NCBI GenBank assembly: GCA_012735585.1
Contig: JAAYGX010000030.1
Coordinates: forward strand, 1-64,000
DNA from: Tissierella sp.
Lineage (GTDB): Bacteria; Bacillota; Clostridia; Tissierellales; Tissierellaceae
Length of the DNA stretch: 64,000 nt
Direction: 5' to 3'
A model generated the notes under the pieces. The model had not been told where the DNA came from, made no database searches, and was given only the letters and a program-made list of their open reading frames with translations. The translations under genes were made by a program, and so were the position numbers. Shown here in pieces: positions 8,540 to 16,729 of the stretch; positions within the stretch are counted from its first letter, which is position 1, and the number at the start of each line of letters is the position of its first letter.

Positions 8540-10732
8540 CTAAATAAATTCTATAGGCGCAATGGACATAAGCAATCTTTTAAGTCCTTCCTTATCAAAT
8601 GCAATAACCAGTTCCTTATCATTCTCTTGAGGCTTTATCTGAACGATGGTTCCTGTACCCCATTGTTTGTGTTTAACCTTATCTCCAATAGCTACTTCTA
8701 TATCTGAATCAATTTTTTGTTTTACAACTGATTTCTTTATAGCTGGAGCAGTATAGTCCCATATCTTCACAAGCTCCTCTTCAGGCCTTCTAGTCACTTC
8801 CACCCTCTCTGCTACCTTTTTCTCTATGGTATCTCCCATTTCTTCAATAAATCTAGATGGCAATGTATAGTTTGTATTACCATATATGGTCCTCTTCTGT
8901 GCATTAGTTATGTATAGCACTTCCTCTGCTCTTGTAACTGCAACATAACATAGTCTACGTTCCTCTTCTAGATCTTCATCATCCTCAAGGGATCTTGATA
9001 TAGGAAATAACCCATCCTCCATCCCTACTAAAAATACTGCTGGAAACTCCAATCCCTTTGCACTATGAACAGTCATCATAGTGATTAGATTAGTTTCATC
9101 ATCTGTTTTGTCAACGTCTGATAATAGTGATATGGATCCTAAAAAGTCCTCAAGTGTAGGTTCCTCATTCTTTTCTTCAAAGTTCAATGCAACAGAGATA
9201 AACTCCATTATGTTTTCGATTCTTGTCTTAGACTCTATCGTATTATCTTTTTCAAGTTCCTGTATATATCCATTGCTACTTATTAGCTCCTCAATAAAGT
9301 CCTTTAGTCCCATTATCTCCTTTTTGGCCATTAAAGTATTCATCATTTCAATGAAAGGTTTTATACTATTTATAGCCCTGGTACTTAAATTGTCTATACG
9401 ATCTATACTTAATAAGGATCCATAGATGGACTCACCTCTACTTGATGCAAATTCCTCTATTTTTTCAATAGTAGCATTCCCTATACCTCTTCTAGGAGTA
9501 TTGATAATTCTCTTTAGTGAAATATTATCATTAGGATTTTCTAGTACTTTCAGATAAGCTATGATATCCTTAACTTCTTTTCTGTCATAGAATTTTAGCC
9601 CACCAACAATTTTATAGGGTAATGCCTCACTTAAAAAGGCCTCCTCAAATGTACGGGATTGTGCATTCGTTCTATAAAGAATAGCTATATCGGATAATTT
9701 GTATCCTTTATATACCAAATGATGTATCTTACTAGCTACATAAGCAGCTTCATCATTGGAATGCTCCAATTGTTCGTAAATAACACTATCTCCTTCAGTT
9801 TTATCAGTCCAAAGATTTTTAGGATATTTATCTTGATTATATTTAATTACCTCATTGGCTACATTTAATATATTCTTTGTAGAGCGGTAGTTTTGCTCAA
9901 GTCGTACTACTTTTGCTCCATCATAGTCCTTTTCAAAATCTAATATATTACTTATATCCGCCCCTCTCCATGAATAGATCGATTGATCAGAATCCCCTAC
10001 CACGCATACGTTCTTATAATGGGCAGATAAAAGCCTTACAAGATTATATTGTATTTTGTTTGTATCTTGGTACTCGTCTACAAATACATACTGGAATTTT
10101 TTCTGATAAAATTTAAGTATCTCTTTGTTTTCTCTTAAAAGCTCAACTGCTTTTATTATTAAATCATCAAAATCTAGAGAATTATATTGTTTCAATTTTT
10201 TCTCATATAATTGATATAATTCGCCAATTTTTCTTTCTCGATAATCCCCATAGTTTTCTATTATAAATTCTTCGGGATCCGTCTGTTCATCCTTTAGTGA
10301 ACTTATTCTAGCAAGGATACTGGATTCCTTATACATATCCTTGTCCACATTTAACTCTTTGATACACTCTTTAATTAAAGTGACCTGATCGTCTCTATCA
10401 TAAATAGTAAAGGATCTATCATATCCAATTTTATCGATATCACGTCTTAGTATCCTCACACAAATAGAGTGGAAAGTTCCAATCCACATACTGTCAACAT
10501 TTGTATCTAAAAGTTTCGCCACTCTTTCTTTCATTTCATTGGCAGCTTTATTTGTAAAAGTAATTGCCAAAATATTTCCCGGGAAAACTCCCTTTTCTTC
10601 GATTAAATGTGCGATTTTATGAGTTACAACTCGCGTTTTACCACTTCCTGCACCTGCCATTATCAAGAGTGGTCCTTCTGTATGGAGAACTGCCTCTCTT
10701 TGTCTATCATTAAGTCCTGCTAAATAATCCAT
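8540..10732 (-). CDS. pcrA: ATP-dependent DNA helicase PcrA (UvrD family)
   Basis: 730 residues, as expected for PcrA, a 3'-5' SF1A helicase in repair and plasmid/rolling-circle replication. Visible: motif Ia region NDRQREAVLH, Walker A (AGAGSGKT), Walker B (FVDEYQDTN), motif III (VGDSDQSIYSWRGA), motif IV (LEQNYRST), motif V/VI (TVHSAKGLEFPAVFLVGME; EERRLCYVAVTRA). The C-terminal tail ends with the Tudor-like domain (VGDKVKHKQWGTG...). First gene of the pcrA-ligA-gatCAB run. Upstream 10733-10763 is a short AT-rich spacer, then the terminator region of the toxin gene. Confidence 0.97.
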   Translation of the reverse strand: MDYLAGLNDRQREAVLHTEGPLLIMAGAGSGKTRVVTHKIAHLIEEKGVFPGNILAITFTNKAANEMKERVAKLLDTNVDSMWIGTFHSICVRILRRDIDKIGYDRSFTIYDRDDQVTLIKECIKELNVDKDMYKESSILARISSLKDEQTDPEEFIIENYGDYRERKIGELYQLYEKKLKQYNSLDFDDLIIKAVELLRENKEILKFYQKKFQYVFVDEYQDTNKIQYNLVRLLSAHYKNVCVVGDSDQSIYSWRGADISNILDFEKDYDGAKVVRLEQNYRSTKNILNVANEVIKYNQDKYPKNLWTDKTEGDSVIYEQLEHSNDEAAYVASKIHHLVYKGYKLSDIAILYRTNAQSRTFEEAFLSEALPYKIVGGLKFYDRKEVKDIIAYLKVLENPNDNISLKRIINTPRRGIGNATIEKIEEFASSRGESIYGSLLSIDRIDNLSTRAINSIKPFIEMMNTLMAKKEIMGLKDFIEELISSNGYIQELEKDNTIESKTRIENIMEFISVALNFEEKNEEPTLEDFLGSISLLSDVDKTDDETNLITMMTVHSAKGLEFPAVFLVGMEDGLFPISRSLEDDEDLEEERRLCYVAVTRAEEVLYITNAQKRTIYGNTNYTLPSRFIEEMGDTIEKKVAERVEVTRRPEEELVKIWDYTAPAIKKSVVKQKIDSDIEVAIGDKVKHKQWGTGTIVQIKPQENDKELVIAFDKEGLKRLLMSIAPIEFI

Positions 10733-10763
10733 TATTCCACCATCCTAACTATTCTACCCTATA

Positions 10764-10831
10764 ATTATATAGTATTTGATACAAGATTTCCACAAACAGT
10801 TTAGAAATAGAAAAAGGATGGAAGACTTAAG
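10764..10831. repeat. 68-bp direct repeat, copy 1 (flanks toxin-antitoxin pair)
   Basis: Nearly identical to 11392-11459 at an offset of 628 bp, with two mismatches in the middle (TTAG versus TTGC). Begins ATTATATAGTATTTGATAC and runs into a terminator stem. The two copies bracket the toxin-antitoxin genes. Confidence 0.9.
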
Positions 10832-10843
10832 CTTTCCATCCAA
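10809..10843 (-). terminator. Terminator of the toxin gene
   Basis: On the minus strand, GGATGGAAAGC and its complement GTCTTCCATCC form a hairpin around TTAA, followed by TTTTTCT. Lies 22-56 bp after the toxin stop and overlaps the direct repeat. Confidence 0.8.
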
Positions 10844-10864
10844 TTTTAACTTATTTATCATCAA

Positions 10865-11116
10865 CTAAAGTGAATTATAAATTTCTCCTCTGTTTCCTAT
10901 ATTTAATATAATGATGATTACTTTATTATAATCAATGGAATAAATAACCCTATAATCACCAACTCTTAGTCTATATAATCCATCTTGACCTACTAACCTC
11001 TTTATATCGCCATGGGGAATATTATATATTGCCTTTAATATCCTTTTTTGCACCTCTGGGTTTTGCCTCAATAGAAACTTTTTTGCTTTATTCTTAATTT
11101 CAATTTTGTAATTCAT
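10865..11116 (-). CDS. RelE/ParE-type toxin
   Basis: 83 residues from ATG 11116. Basic N-terminus (MNYKIEIKNKAKKFLLRQ), the family pattern of two helices followed by a beta sheet (PEVQKRILKAIYNIPHGDIKRLVGQDGLYRLRVGDYRVIYSI) and a hydrophobic end. YRLRVGDYRVIYSI is the hallmark of RelE-superfamily mRNA interferases. The ATG lies inside the antitoxin gene (17-bp overlap), as is usual for such pairs, so I prefer it to the longer upstream frame. Inferred role: ribosome-dependent mRNA cleavage on antitoxin loss. Flanked by the duplicated terminator repeat, which suggests acquisition or rearrangement at this site. Confidence 0.85.
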   Translation of the reverse strand: MNYKIEIKNKAKKFLLRQNPEVQKRILKAIYNIPHGDIKRLVGQDGLYRLRVGDYRVIYSIDYNKVIIIILNIGNRGEIYNSL

Positions 11117-11333
11117 CCACATCAAACCCCAATTCTTTAACAAAATCATCTAAATCTTCTGTTTCATCGTTATCTTTTTCAGATTCTTTTATCAGAAACA
11201 GATCTAATTCATCAGGATTCTCATTTGGGATACTGATACCTTTAATTCCTTCAATTATGTTTATAATATAAGCTATTTGGTCCTCTGGAAGTCTTTCAAT
11301 TAGGTTATGTGCTTTCTGTCTTATCATTGACAT
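11100..11333 (-). CDS. Antitoxin partner of the RelE-type toxin
   Basis: 77 residues, strongly acidic C-terminus (ESEKDNDETEDLDDFVKELGF), short N-terminal helical segment (MSMIRQKAHNLIERLPEDQIAYIINIIEG) of the kind seen in small RelB/DUF2281-like antitoxins. The stop overlaps the toxin start by 17 bp. Sequence family is not recognised with certainty; identification rests mainly on size, acidity and the overlapping downstream toxin. Likely autoregulates the pair from a promoter in 11334-11391. Confidence 0.75.
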   Translation of the reverse strand: MSMIRQKAHNLIERLPEDQIAYIINIIEGIKGISIPNENPDELDLFLIKESEKDNDETEDLDDFVKELGFDVDELQN

Positions 11334-11391
11334 ACAATCACCCTCAATTTATATTTTTTCTATAATAATACATTATTCTCTATCTATTTAT

Positions 11392-11459
11392 ATTATATAG
11401 TATTTGATACAAGATTTCCACAAACAGTTTGCAAATAGAAAAAGGATGGAAGACTTAAG
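11392..11459. repeat. 68-bp direct repeat, copy 2
   Basis: Second copy of the 10764-10831 repeat, placed just upstream of the toxin-antitoxin genes and just downstream of the DEAD-box helicase gene, whose terminator it contains. Confidence 0.9.
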
Positions 11460-11472
11460 TTCTCATCCTTTT
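11436..11472 (-). terminator. Terminator of the DEAD-box helicase gene
   Basis: Minus-strand GGATGAGAAC and GTCTTCCATCC pair around TTAA, followed by TTTTTCTATTT. Same element as at 10809-10843, with a slightly diverged 5' arm. Confidence 0.8.
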
Positions 11473-11478
11473 TAAAAC

Positions 11479-12720
11479 CTATTTCTTCTTTCTTTTACTA
11501 ATACTCCTAATGGTCTTCTTTTTGCCAGGCTTTTTATTTCCTTTAAAATCCTGCTTTTTATTTTTATTGTTTGATTTTCTATTATTCCCTTTATCCTTTA
11601 TATTATCTTTCGTTGCTGTCTTTTTCTTTATATTCATTCTTATTTTATTCTCTATTGCAATTAGATCCTGTTGATTCTTTGGTGTTACAAAAGTAAATGC
11701 CTTCCCACTTTCTCCTGCTCTACCTGTACGGCCGATTCGATGGATATAGGACTCTGCATCTTCAGGTATATCATAATTAAATATGTGGGTTATGCCTTCT
11801 ATATCTAAACCACGGGCTGCCACGTCTGTTGCCACTAAAAGTTGTATTTTCATTTTCCTAAAATCAGTTATGACTTTTTCACGTTTGGCTTGACTAAGGT
11901 CCCCATGTATTTCATCGGAATTATATCCACGACTTAATAAATCATTATTTAATGCTTTTACTCGCCTTTTTGTACGGCAGAAGATTATGGCCATAAATGG
12001 CCTTTCTTCATCTATTAATTTACATAGGGCATCTTGTTTGCCTCTGTCAGTAGTTTCTATTACTACTTGTTGAATCTCATCCAATGTTACCTTTTCGCTC
12101 TCTACCTGTATTTCTACAGGCTTTCTCATATATTTTGCAGCTAAACTCTTTAATTGTTTTGGCATTGTTGCTGAAAATAACATTGTTTGTCGGGTTTTAG
12201 AGGTTTTATAGATAATATCCTCAACATCTTTTAAGAATCCCATATTTAACATTTCATCAGCTTCGTCTAGGACAATCATTTTTACTTGACTTAGATCAAT
12301 GGTTTTTCTTCTTATATGATCCAACAATCTACCTGGTGTACCAATTACAATATTGACTCCTCTTTTTAGCTGTCTTAATTGTCTTTCCACATCCTGTCCA
12401 CCATAAACAGCCAGTATACTTATGCCTCTATCTTCTGCTAGTTTTTTGGCCTCATTCGTTATTTGAATTGCCAACTCCCTAGTTGGAGTAATGATCAAAG
12501 ACTGTATATATGGTTTATCCATATCTATATTTTCCATAATTGGCAACATAAAAGCAAAAGTTTTACCTGTTCCCGTATGGGCCTGAGCTATTACATCTTT
12601 TCCTTTTAATAATTCAGGAATTGCCTGTTCCTGTACAGGAGTTGGTTTAGTAATACCTTCTTTCATTAAAGCTTTTTCCAAATCTTCACTTATACCAAGT
12701 CTTCTAAAATCTATTGTCAT
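11479..12720 (-). CDS. DEAD-box RNA helicase (CshA/RhlE-like)
   Basis: 413 residues. RNA unwinding in ribosome assembly, RNA decay or cold adaptation. Motifs in order: [15 protein letters not shown]-motif ([14 protein letters not shown]), Walker A (AHTGTGKT), [20 protein letters not shown] ([13 protein letters not shown]), SAT, and the second RecA domain with [23 protein letters not shown] and [10 protein letters not shown]. The C-terminal tail of about 50 residues is very rich in Lys/Asn and probably binds RNA. Monocistronic by appearance, with its own terminator. Exact orthology (CshA, CshB, RhlE) cannot be settled here. Confidence 0.95.
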   Translation of the reverse strand: MTIDFRRLGISEDLEKALMKEGITKPTPVQEQAIPELLKGKDVIAQAHTGTGKTFAFMLPIMENIDMDKPYIQSLIITPTRELAIQITNEAKKLAEDRGISILAVYGGQDVERQLRQLKRGVNIVIGTPGRLLDHIRRKTIDLSQVKMIVLDEADEMLNMGFLKDVEDIIYKTSKTRQTMLFSATMPKQLKSLAAKYMRKPVEIQVESEKVTLDEIQQVVIETTDRGKQDALCKLIDEERPFMAIIFCRTKRRVKALNNDLLSRGYNSDEIHGDLSQAKREKVITDFRKMKIQLLVATDVAARGLDIEGITHIFNYDIPEDAESYIHRIGRTGRAGESGKAFTFVTPKNQQDLIAIENKIRMNIKKKTATKDNIKDKGNNRKSNNKNKKQDFKGNKKPGKKKTIRSISKRKKK

Positions 12721-12831
12721 TATTTTACAGCCCTTTTTCTTATTTTTCTTAGATAGTATATTTTACCACAAAAGATAAATAAATATAGGAAATTATATTT
12801 ATTTTACTAAAAACCGGCTTCCAGATAATAG

Positions 12832-12860
12832 TATAAGGGATGGAGTAGCCATCCCTTATG
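12832..12860 (-). terminator. Terminator of the kbl-tdh operon
   Basis: Inverted arms ATAAGGGATGG / CCATCCCTTAT around GCTACT (minus strand), 8 bp after the tdh stop codon. The following minus-strand sequence is only moderately T-rich. Confidence 0.55.
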
Positions 12861-12867
12861 CTAAATA

Positions 12868-13827
12868 TTATATTTCACCTAATTTATCTTTTAATTTTTC
12901 TAACATATCTTTTACCATAGTGTCTAAATCATATTTAGGATTCCAATCCCATTCCTCTCTTGCAACACTGTCATCTAATGAGTTGGGCCATGATTCAGCA
13001 ATTTCTTGCCTTACTGGGTCCACATCATAATCCAGCTCAAAATCTGGTATGTGTTTTCTTATTGAGGCTGCCAATTCTTCTGGTTCAAAACTCATGGCAG
13101 TTACATTAAAGGCATTTCTATGTTCTAATCTAGATGGGTCTGCTTCAATTAACTTGATTATTGCCTCTAGTGCATCTGGCATATACATCATATCCATATA
13201 GGTTCCTTTGTCTATGTAGCTTGTGTATCTCTTATGCTGAATAGCCTTATAAAAAATATGAACTGCATAATCCGTAGTTCCCCCACCTGGTAGGGTTTCG
13301 TATGATATCAAACCAGGAAATCTTACCCCTCTGGTGTCAACTCCGTATTTTTTAAAGTAATAGTCACATAATAACTCTCCTGCCACTTTTGTTACTCCAT
13401 ACATGGTAGTAGGTCTTTGAATGGTATCCTGTGGTGTTTTATCTGGTGGTGTAGACGAGCCAAATGCTGCTATAGAACTTGGATTAAAGATTTGTAAATC
13501 TTTTGCTCTACCTAATTCTAATACATTGATCAGACCATTCATATTTATATTCCAACAACTAGAAGGATCCTTTTCACCTTTAGCCGATAAAATTGCCGCT
13601 AAGTTAATTATTGTATCAACCTTATATTTACCAACCACTTTGCTCATTTGGTCCATATTATTGATATCTACTATTTCAAATGGTCCACTTTCAATCAGGT
13701 TCATATGCCCTTCTTTTATCCGCCTGTTACTTGCGATTATATTGTCTTTTCCGTAAACTTCTCTGAGCCTTAGTACAAGTTCCGATCCTATTTGACCTAA
13801 TGCACCAGTCACTAATATTTTTCGCAA
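12868..13827 (-). CDS. tdh: NAD-dependent L-threonine 3-dehydrogenase (SDR/epimerase type)
   Basis: 319 residues. Extended short-chain dehydrogenase: GALGQIGSE nucleotide-binding loop at the N-terminus, catalytic Ser in NPSSIAAFG and YGVTK catalytic Tyr-Lys, then TPPDKTPQDTIQRPTTMYG and GTTDYAVHIFYKA substrate-side motifs typical of SDR-type threonine dehydrogenases. I use TTG 13827 (MRKILVTG) because AAAGGGGTG precedes it; the longer frame begins inside that SD. It lies 22 bp after kbl, the classical pair: Tdh oxidises Thr to 2-amino-3-ketobutyrate and Kbl cleaves this with CoA to Gly and acetyl-CoA. Supports an amino-acid-fermenting lifestyle. Confidence 0.92.
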   Translation of the reverse strand: MRKILVTGALGQIGSELVLRLREVYGKDNIIASNRRIKEGHMNLIESGPFEIVDINNMDQMSKVVGKYKVDTIINLAAILSAKGEKDPSSCWNINMNGLINVLELGRAKDLQIFNPSSIAAFGSSTPPDKTPQDTIQRPTTMYGVTKVAGELLCDYYFKKYGVDTRGVRFPGLISYETLPGGGTTDYAVHIFYKAIQHKRYTSYIDKGTYMDMMYMPDALEAIIKLIEADPSRLEHRNAFNVTAMSFEPEELAASIRKHIPDFELDYDVDPVRQEIAESWPNSLDDSVAREEWDWNPKYDLDTMVKDMLEKLKDKLGEI

Positions 13828-13849
13828 TACAAACACCCCTTTTTATCTA

Positions 13850-15037
13850 CTATAAGATCCCCATTTCATTTCCTACCTTTTTAAATGCTTCAACCGCTAT
13901 ATCTAATTGTTCCTTAGTATGGTCTGCTGTTACCATGCATCTTACCCTTCCCGTTCCTTTTGGTACGGTAGGAAATACTATAGCCGAGACAAATACATTG
14001 TGGTTCAATAATCTCCTGCTAAATTCCATAGCTTTAGCTTCTTCACCTATAATCACTGGTGTTATAGGAGTTTCACTTTTGCCCGTATTAAATCCTAGCT
14101 TTCCTAATTTTTCTTTGAAGTATCTTGAATTATCCCATAGTCTATTGGTGTACTTTGTTGATTCCATTAACATTTTTATAGCTTCTATTATTGCACCTAT
14201 AGTTCCAGGTGGTAAGGAAGTAGAGAATAATACAGGTCTAGCTCTATGATTTAGCCAATCATACATGGTCTGTGAACCTGCCACATATCCTCCTATTGCA
14301 CCTATGGCCTTGGATAAAGTACCCATGGAAAAGTCTACTCTTCCATGTAAGTCAAAATGGTCAACGATTCCCCTACCACTCTCTCCAAGTACACCTGAAC
14401 CATGAGCATCATCCACATAAGTCATAGCCTGATATTTCTCAGCTAACTCTACTATTTCTGGTAGCTTAGCAATGTCTCCATCCATACTAAATACACCATC
14501 TGTTATGATTAGAATATTTTTATATTGCTCCCTATTTTTCTTCAGCACTTCTTCTAAACTATTCATATCCGAATGTTTATAGATTGCCTTATCCGCTTTA
14601 GACAATCTAGCACCATCAATTATTGAAGCATGATTCAGTTCATCAGATATTATGATATCCCCAGCTTCAGTAATTGCCTGAATCGTACCAGCATTGCAAT
14701 TAAAACCAGATTGATAGATAAATGCTGCTTCTTCTCTTTTAAACTTCGCAAGTAGTTCTTCTAATTCTTCATGAATTCCCATATTTCCAACTATGGTTCT
14801 TACAGCTCCTGCCCCAGCCCCATATTTCTCAATTGCTTCAATTGAAGCTTTTTTTAACCTAGGATGATTAGAAAATCCAAGATAATTATTAGATGATAGA
14901 TTTATAACTTTCTTCCCATCTAAAATTATTTCTGCTTCATTTGGACTATATAGTACAGGTAACTTCCTAAAAACACCTTGATCCTTTAATTCTTGAATCT
15001 TTTCTTTTAAGAATGTTAATTCATGGACGTTTGACAA
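13850..15037 (-). CDS. kbl: 2-Amino-3-ketobutyrate CoA ligase (glycine C-acetyltransferase)
   Basis: 395 residues, PLP-dependent alpha-oxoamine synthase. Shows [16 protein letters not shown], the [13 protein letters not shown] segment, [36 protein letters not shown] and the PLP-lysine in STGTLSKA context ([16 protein letters not shown]). The start is best placed at TTG 15037 (MSNVHELTF) with GGAGGTG at 15044-15050; a longer frame begins at a TTG inside that SD and is unlikely. First gene of kbl-tdh. The upstream region 15053-15198 is AT-rich promoter space with no recognisable riboswitch. Confidence 0.95.
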   Translation of the reverse strand: MSNVHELTFLKEKIQELKDQGVFRKLPVLYSPNEAEIILDGKKVINLSSNNYLGFSNHPRLKKASIEAIEKYGAGAGAVRTIVGNMGIHEELEELLAKFKREEAAFIYQSGFNCNAGTIQAITEAGDIIISDELNHASIIDGARLSKADKAIYKHSDMNSLEEVLKKNREQYKNILIITDGVFSMDGDIAKLPEIVELAEKYQAMTYVDDAHGSGVLGESGRGIVDHFDLHGRVDFSMGTLSKAIGAIGGYVAGSQTMYDWLNHRARPVLFSTSLPPGTIGAIIEAIKMLMESTKYTNRLWDNSRYFKEKLGKLGFNTGKSETPITPVIIGEEAKAMEFSRRLLNHNVFVSAIVFPTVPKGTGRVRCMVTADHTKEQLDIAVEAFKKVGNEMGIL

Positions 15038-15198
15038 AATCCACACCTCCAAAGATTTGTTTTAGTTCTACTATTATTATTTAGGGTCAATTTTTGTTAA
15101 TTTCACTACTTTACTATTATGTATATAATTGTGGAGGCAAAATTAATACTAGAATGATAAAGTTTGTCTAGAAATGGATAGTATAAATTTTCCCAATA

Positions 15199-15233
15199 AA
15201 AAAGACATATTCATCAAAGTTAATGAATATGTC
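15199..15233 (-). terminator. Terminator of the coiled-coil protein gene
   Basis: Perfect 11-bp arms GACATATTCAT / ATGAATATGTC followed on the minus strand by TTTTTTATTGGG. Confidence 0.8.
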
Positions 15234-15245
15234 AATTGAATTAAT

Positions 15246-15575
15246 TTATTTTACAGCCTTTAATTTTGCTATATCAAATGCATTTTTTGTAGTTAATATT
15301 TCTATTGTACTTAAGTCACTTCTCAGTTCACTTACCTCATCATGCACTGCTTGGATTTCCGTATGAAGTTCAACTCCCAAAAGATCAATATCATCTTTTG
15401 TAGCTAAATTCTTTAAATCATCCTTGGTTGCAAAGTTTTTCAAGTCATCCTTGGTTGAAAAGTTCTTTAAGTCATCCTTAGTTGCCATAGTCGATTTCAT
15501 AAGTTCCATTTCAGACTTTAAGCCTTGTACCTCAATATACATCTTTTCCATTAAATCATACAATTTATCTTCCAT
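15246..15575 (-). CDS. Small coiled-coil protein with tandem 8-residue repeats
   Basis: 109 residues, no transmembrane segment or signal. An N-terminal helix (MEDKLYDLMEKMYIEVQ) is followed by near-perfect octad repeats of the form ATKDDLKNF (about residues 32-62) and a heptad-like C-terminal helix (ELHTEIQAVHDEVSELRSDLSTIE). At the DNA level the repeats are about 24 bp units at 15405-15490. The pattern resembles coiled-coil stalk proteins that accompany phage or HTH proteins, but no partner is adjacent. Monocistronic, with promoter space upstream (15576-15670) and its own terminator. Function unknown; probably an oligomerising scaffold. Confidence 0.7.
   Translation of the reverse strand: MEDKLYDLMEKMYIEVQGLKSEMELMKSTMATKDDLKNFSTKDDLKNFATKDDLKNLATKDDIDLLGVELHTEIQAVHDEVSELRSDLSTIEILTTKNAFDIAKLKAVK
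15405..15490. repeat. 24-bp tandem coding repeat
   Basis: Three to four units with the shared core TTTAAGTCATCCTTGGTTG (plus-strand sense; small variations) inside the coiled-coil gene. The in-frame unit length of 24 bp equals eight residues, so slippage would lengthen the coiled coil without breaking the frame. Confidence 0.8.
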
Positions 15576-15670
15576 TGCAACACCCCCTCCAAGTTTTCTA
15601 ATTATAGTATATCATTGCTATATTTCCTTTCAATGACTAATTTTATCTATTTTAGTATATTGATCATCAA

Positions 15671-16132
15671 CTATTTTTCAGTTAAAAATATACTTACAGA
15701 AAATTCTCCAATATCAGTGTTCATTGAGATAACCAAAGCCTTTTCATTAGCCATAGATAAGGATCTATACTCACCTATAATAACTTGTGGTGGTACGATA
15801 TCACATGTATAGTTATACTCCGTTAGGTTGGTTATTGCATTTCCACCAACGATATTTGCAACTTCACCCAAAGCTGAAGAAACAAAATTGTCAATTTCAT
15901 TCATTTCCATGCCTGCCATTATTTTAACCATTTCCAGAGTCATAGATTTTGTAAAACTAAATAGAATGGATCCCTTTAAATCTCCAGTTACTCCAAGTAT
16001 AACATTTGCCTCTTTACTACTTATCAGTCCCTCTACTACATCTAATTTTCCCCTTTCTACATCTAAGTCCAACATCAATTTAAACACATCTTGGGTTGCT
16101 GAATAAAAGGAGTTTATATATTCTGCTTTCAT
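15671..16132 (-). CDS. CheX-like CheY-P phosphatase
   Basis: 153 residues, single CheC/CheX domain. The catalytic signature ExxN is visible in SALGEVANIVGGNAIT (Glu and Asn three apart), following the FVSSA segment; MKAEYINSFYSATQDVFK at the start and the GSILFSFTKSMTLEMVK strand-helix are typical. Dephosphorylates CheY-type response regulators. ATG 16132 overlaps the upstream hemerythrin stop by 1 bp (TAATG), so the two proteins are made together. No other chemotaxis gene lies in the window. Could act on a non-motility receiver domain. Confidence 0.88.
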   Translation of the reverse strand: MKAEYINSFYSATQDVFKLMLDLDVERGKLDVVEGLISSKEANVILGVTGDLKGSILFSFTKSMTLEMVKIMAGMEMNEIDNFVSSALGEVANIVGGNAITNLTEYNYTCDIVPPQVIIGEYRSLSMANEKALVISMNTDIGEFSVSIFLTEK

Positions 16133-16551
16133 TATGCTTGTCCCCCTTTTTCTTTTACGTATTCACCAATTTGTTGATCCATTTTACCTACATGCATAAT
16201 CAGCCATGTCATAAGCTTAGCCCCAAGTTCCTGAATTTTATCTTCAGTAAATCCTCCCTCTTGAAGAAGGTTAACATAGTCATTGATACTATCTTTAAAA
16301 TCTTTATGAATCTTTTTATGTAGTTCAATATGAGGATAATCTATTTGTTCCATATATTTTTCTTCATCATCAAAGTGAAAAACTACATATTCTTGCATAA
16401 ATGCCATGGTTTCTTTTACTTCATCTAATTTTTCATCCCAGTCATTTTCATTTTGTACTATTTGAATAAAATTAGATAGCCGAGAAAATAGCTCTATATG
16501 TTGGCTATCAATTAGCCCCACACCTACCCTATATTTTTCTTTCCACATCAT
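16132..16551 (-). CDS. Bacteriohemerythrin (oxygen/iron-binding)
   Basis: 139 residues. All diiron ligands can be seen: His in DSQHIELF, HxxxE in HFDDEEKY, HxxxH in HIELHKKIH and HxxxxD in HVGKMD. Such domains reversibly bind O2 or sense redox/iron; in anaerobes they are linked to oxygen sensing or transport. Starts MMWKEKYRVGVG, the usual hemerythrin N-terminus. Coupled to the downstream CheX-like phosphatase, which suggests oxygen-responsive signalling (inference). Confidence 0.93.
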   Translation of the reverse strand: MMWKEKYRVGVGLIDSQHIELFSRLSNFIQIVQNENDWDEKLDEVKETMAFMQEYVVFHFDDEEKYMEQIDYPHIELHKKIHKDFKDSINDYVNLLQEGGFTEDKIQELGAKLMTWLIMHVGKMDQQIGEYVKEKGGQA

Positions 16552-16670
16552 TGAAAATCCCTACTTTCTTTTTTATACTCTAGTCATTATTACCCAAGTT
16601 TCTCCAATTTAAAATATTATTCGTCAAAAGAAAAACTTAAACTAATTGTACATTAGCCCAAAAACTTAAT

Positions 16671-16706
16671 CAAGGTCCCTAAGAATATGATATCTTAGCG
16701 ACCTTG
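16671..16706 (-). terminator. Terminator of the LtaS-like gene
   Basis: Arms CAAGGTCGCTAAGA / TCTTAGGGACCTTG on the minus strand with one mismatch, followed by ATTAAGTTTTTGG, just after the stop of the LtaS-like gene. Confidence 0.75.
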
Positions 16707-16729
16707 ATTTTAATTACTTATTTATTTTT

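Noticed and set aside
15037-15245. A glycine riboswitch before kbl
   Set aside because: None of the conserved aptamer segments are present in the short AT-rich upstream region.
15405-15490. Short tandem repeats as a CRISPR array
   Set aside because: Units are contiguous with no spacers and lie in frame in a coiled-coil gene.
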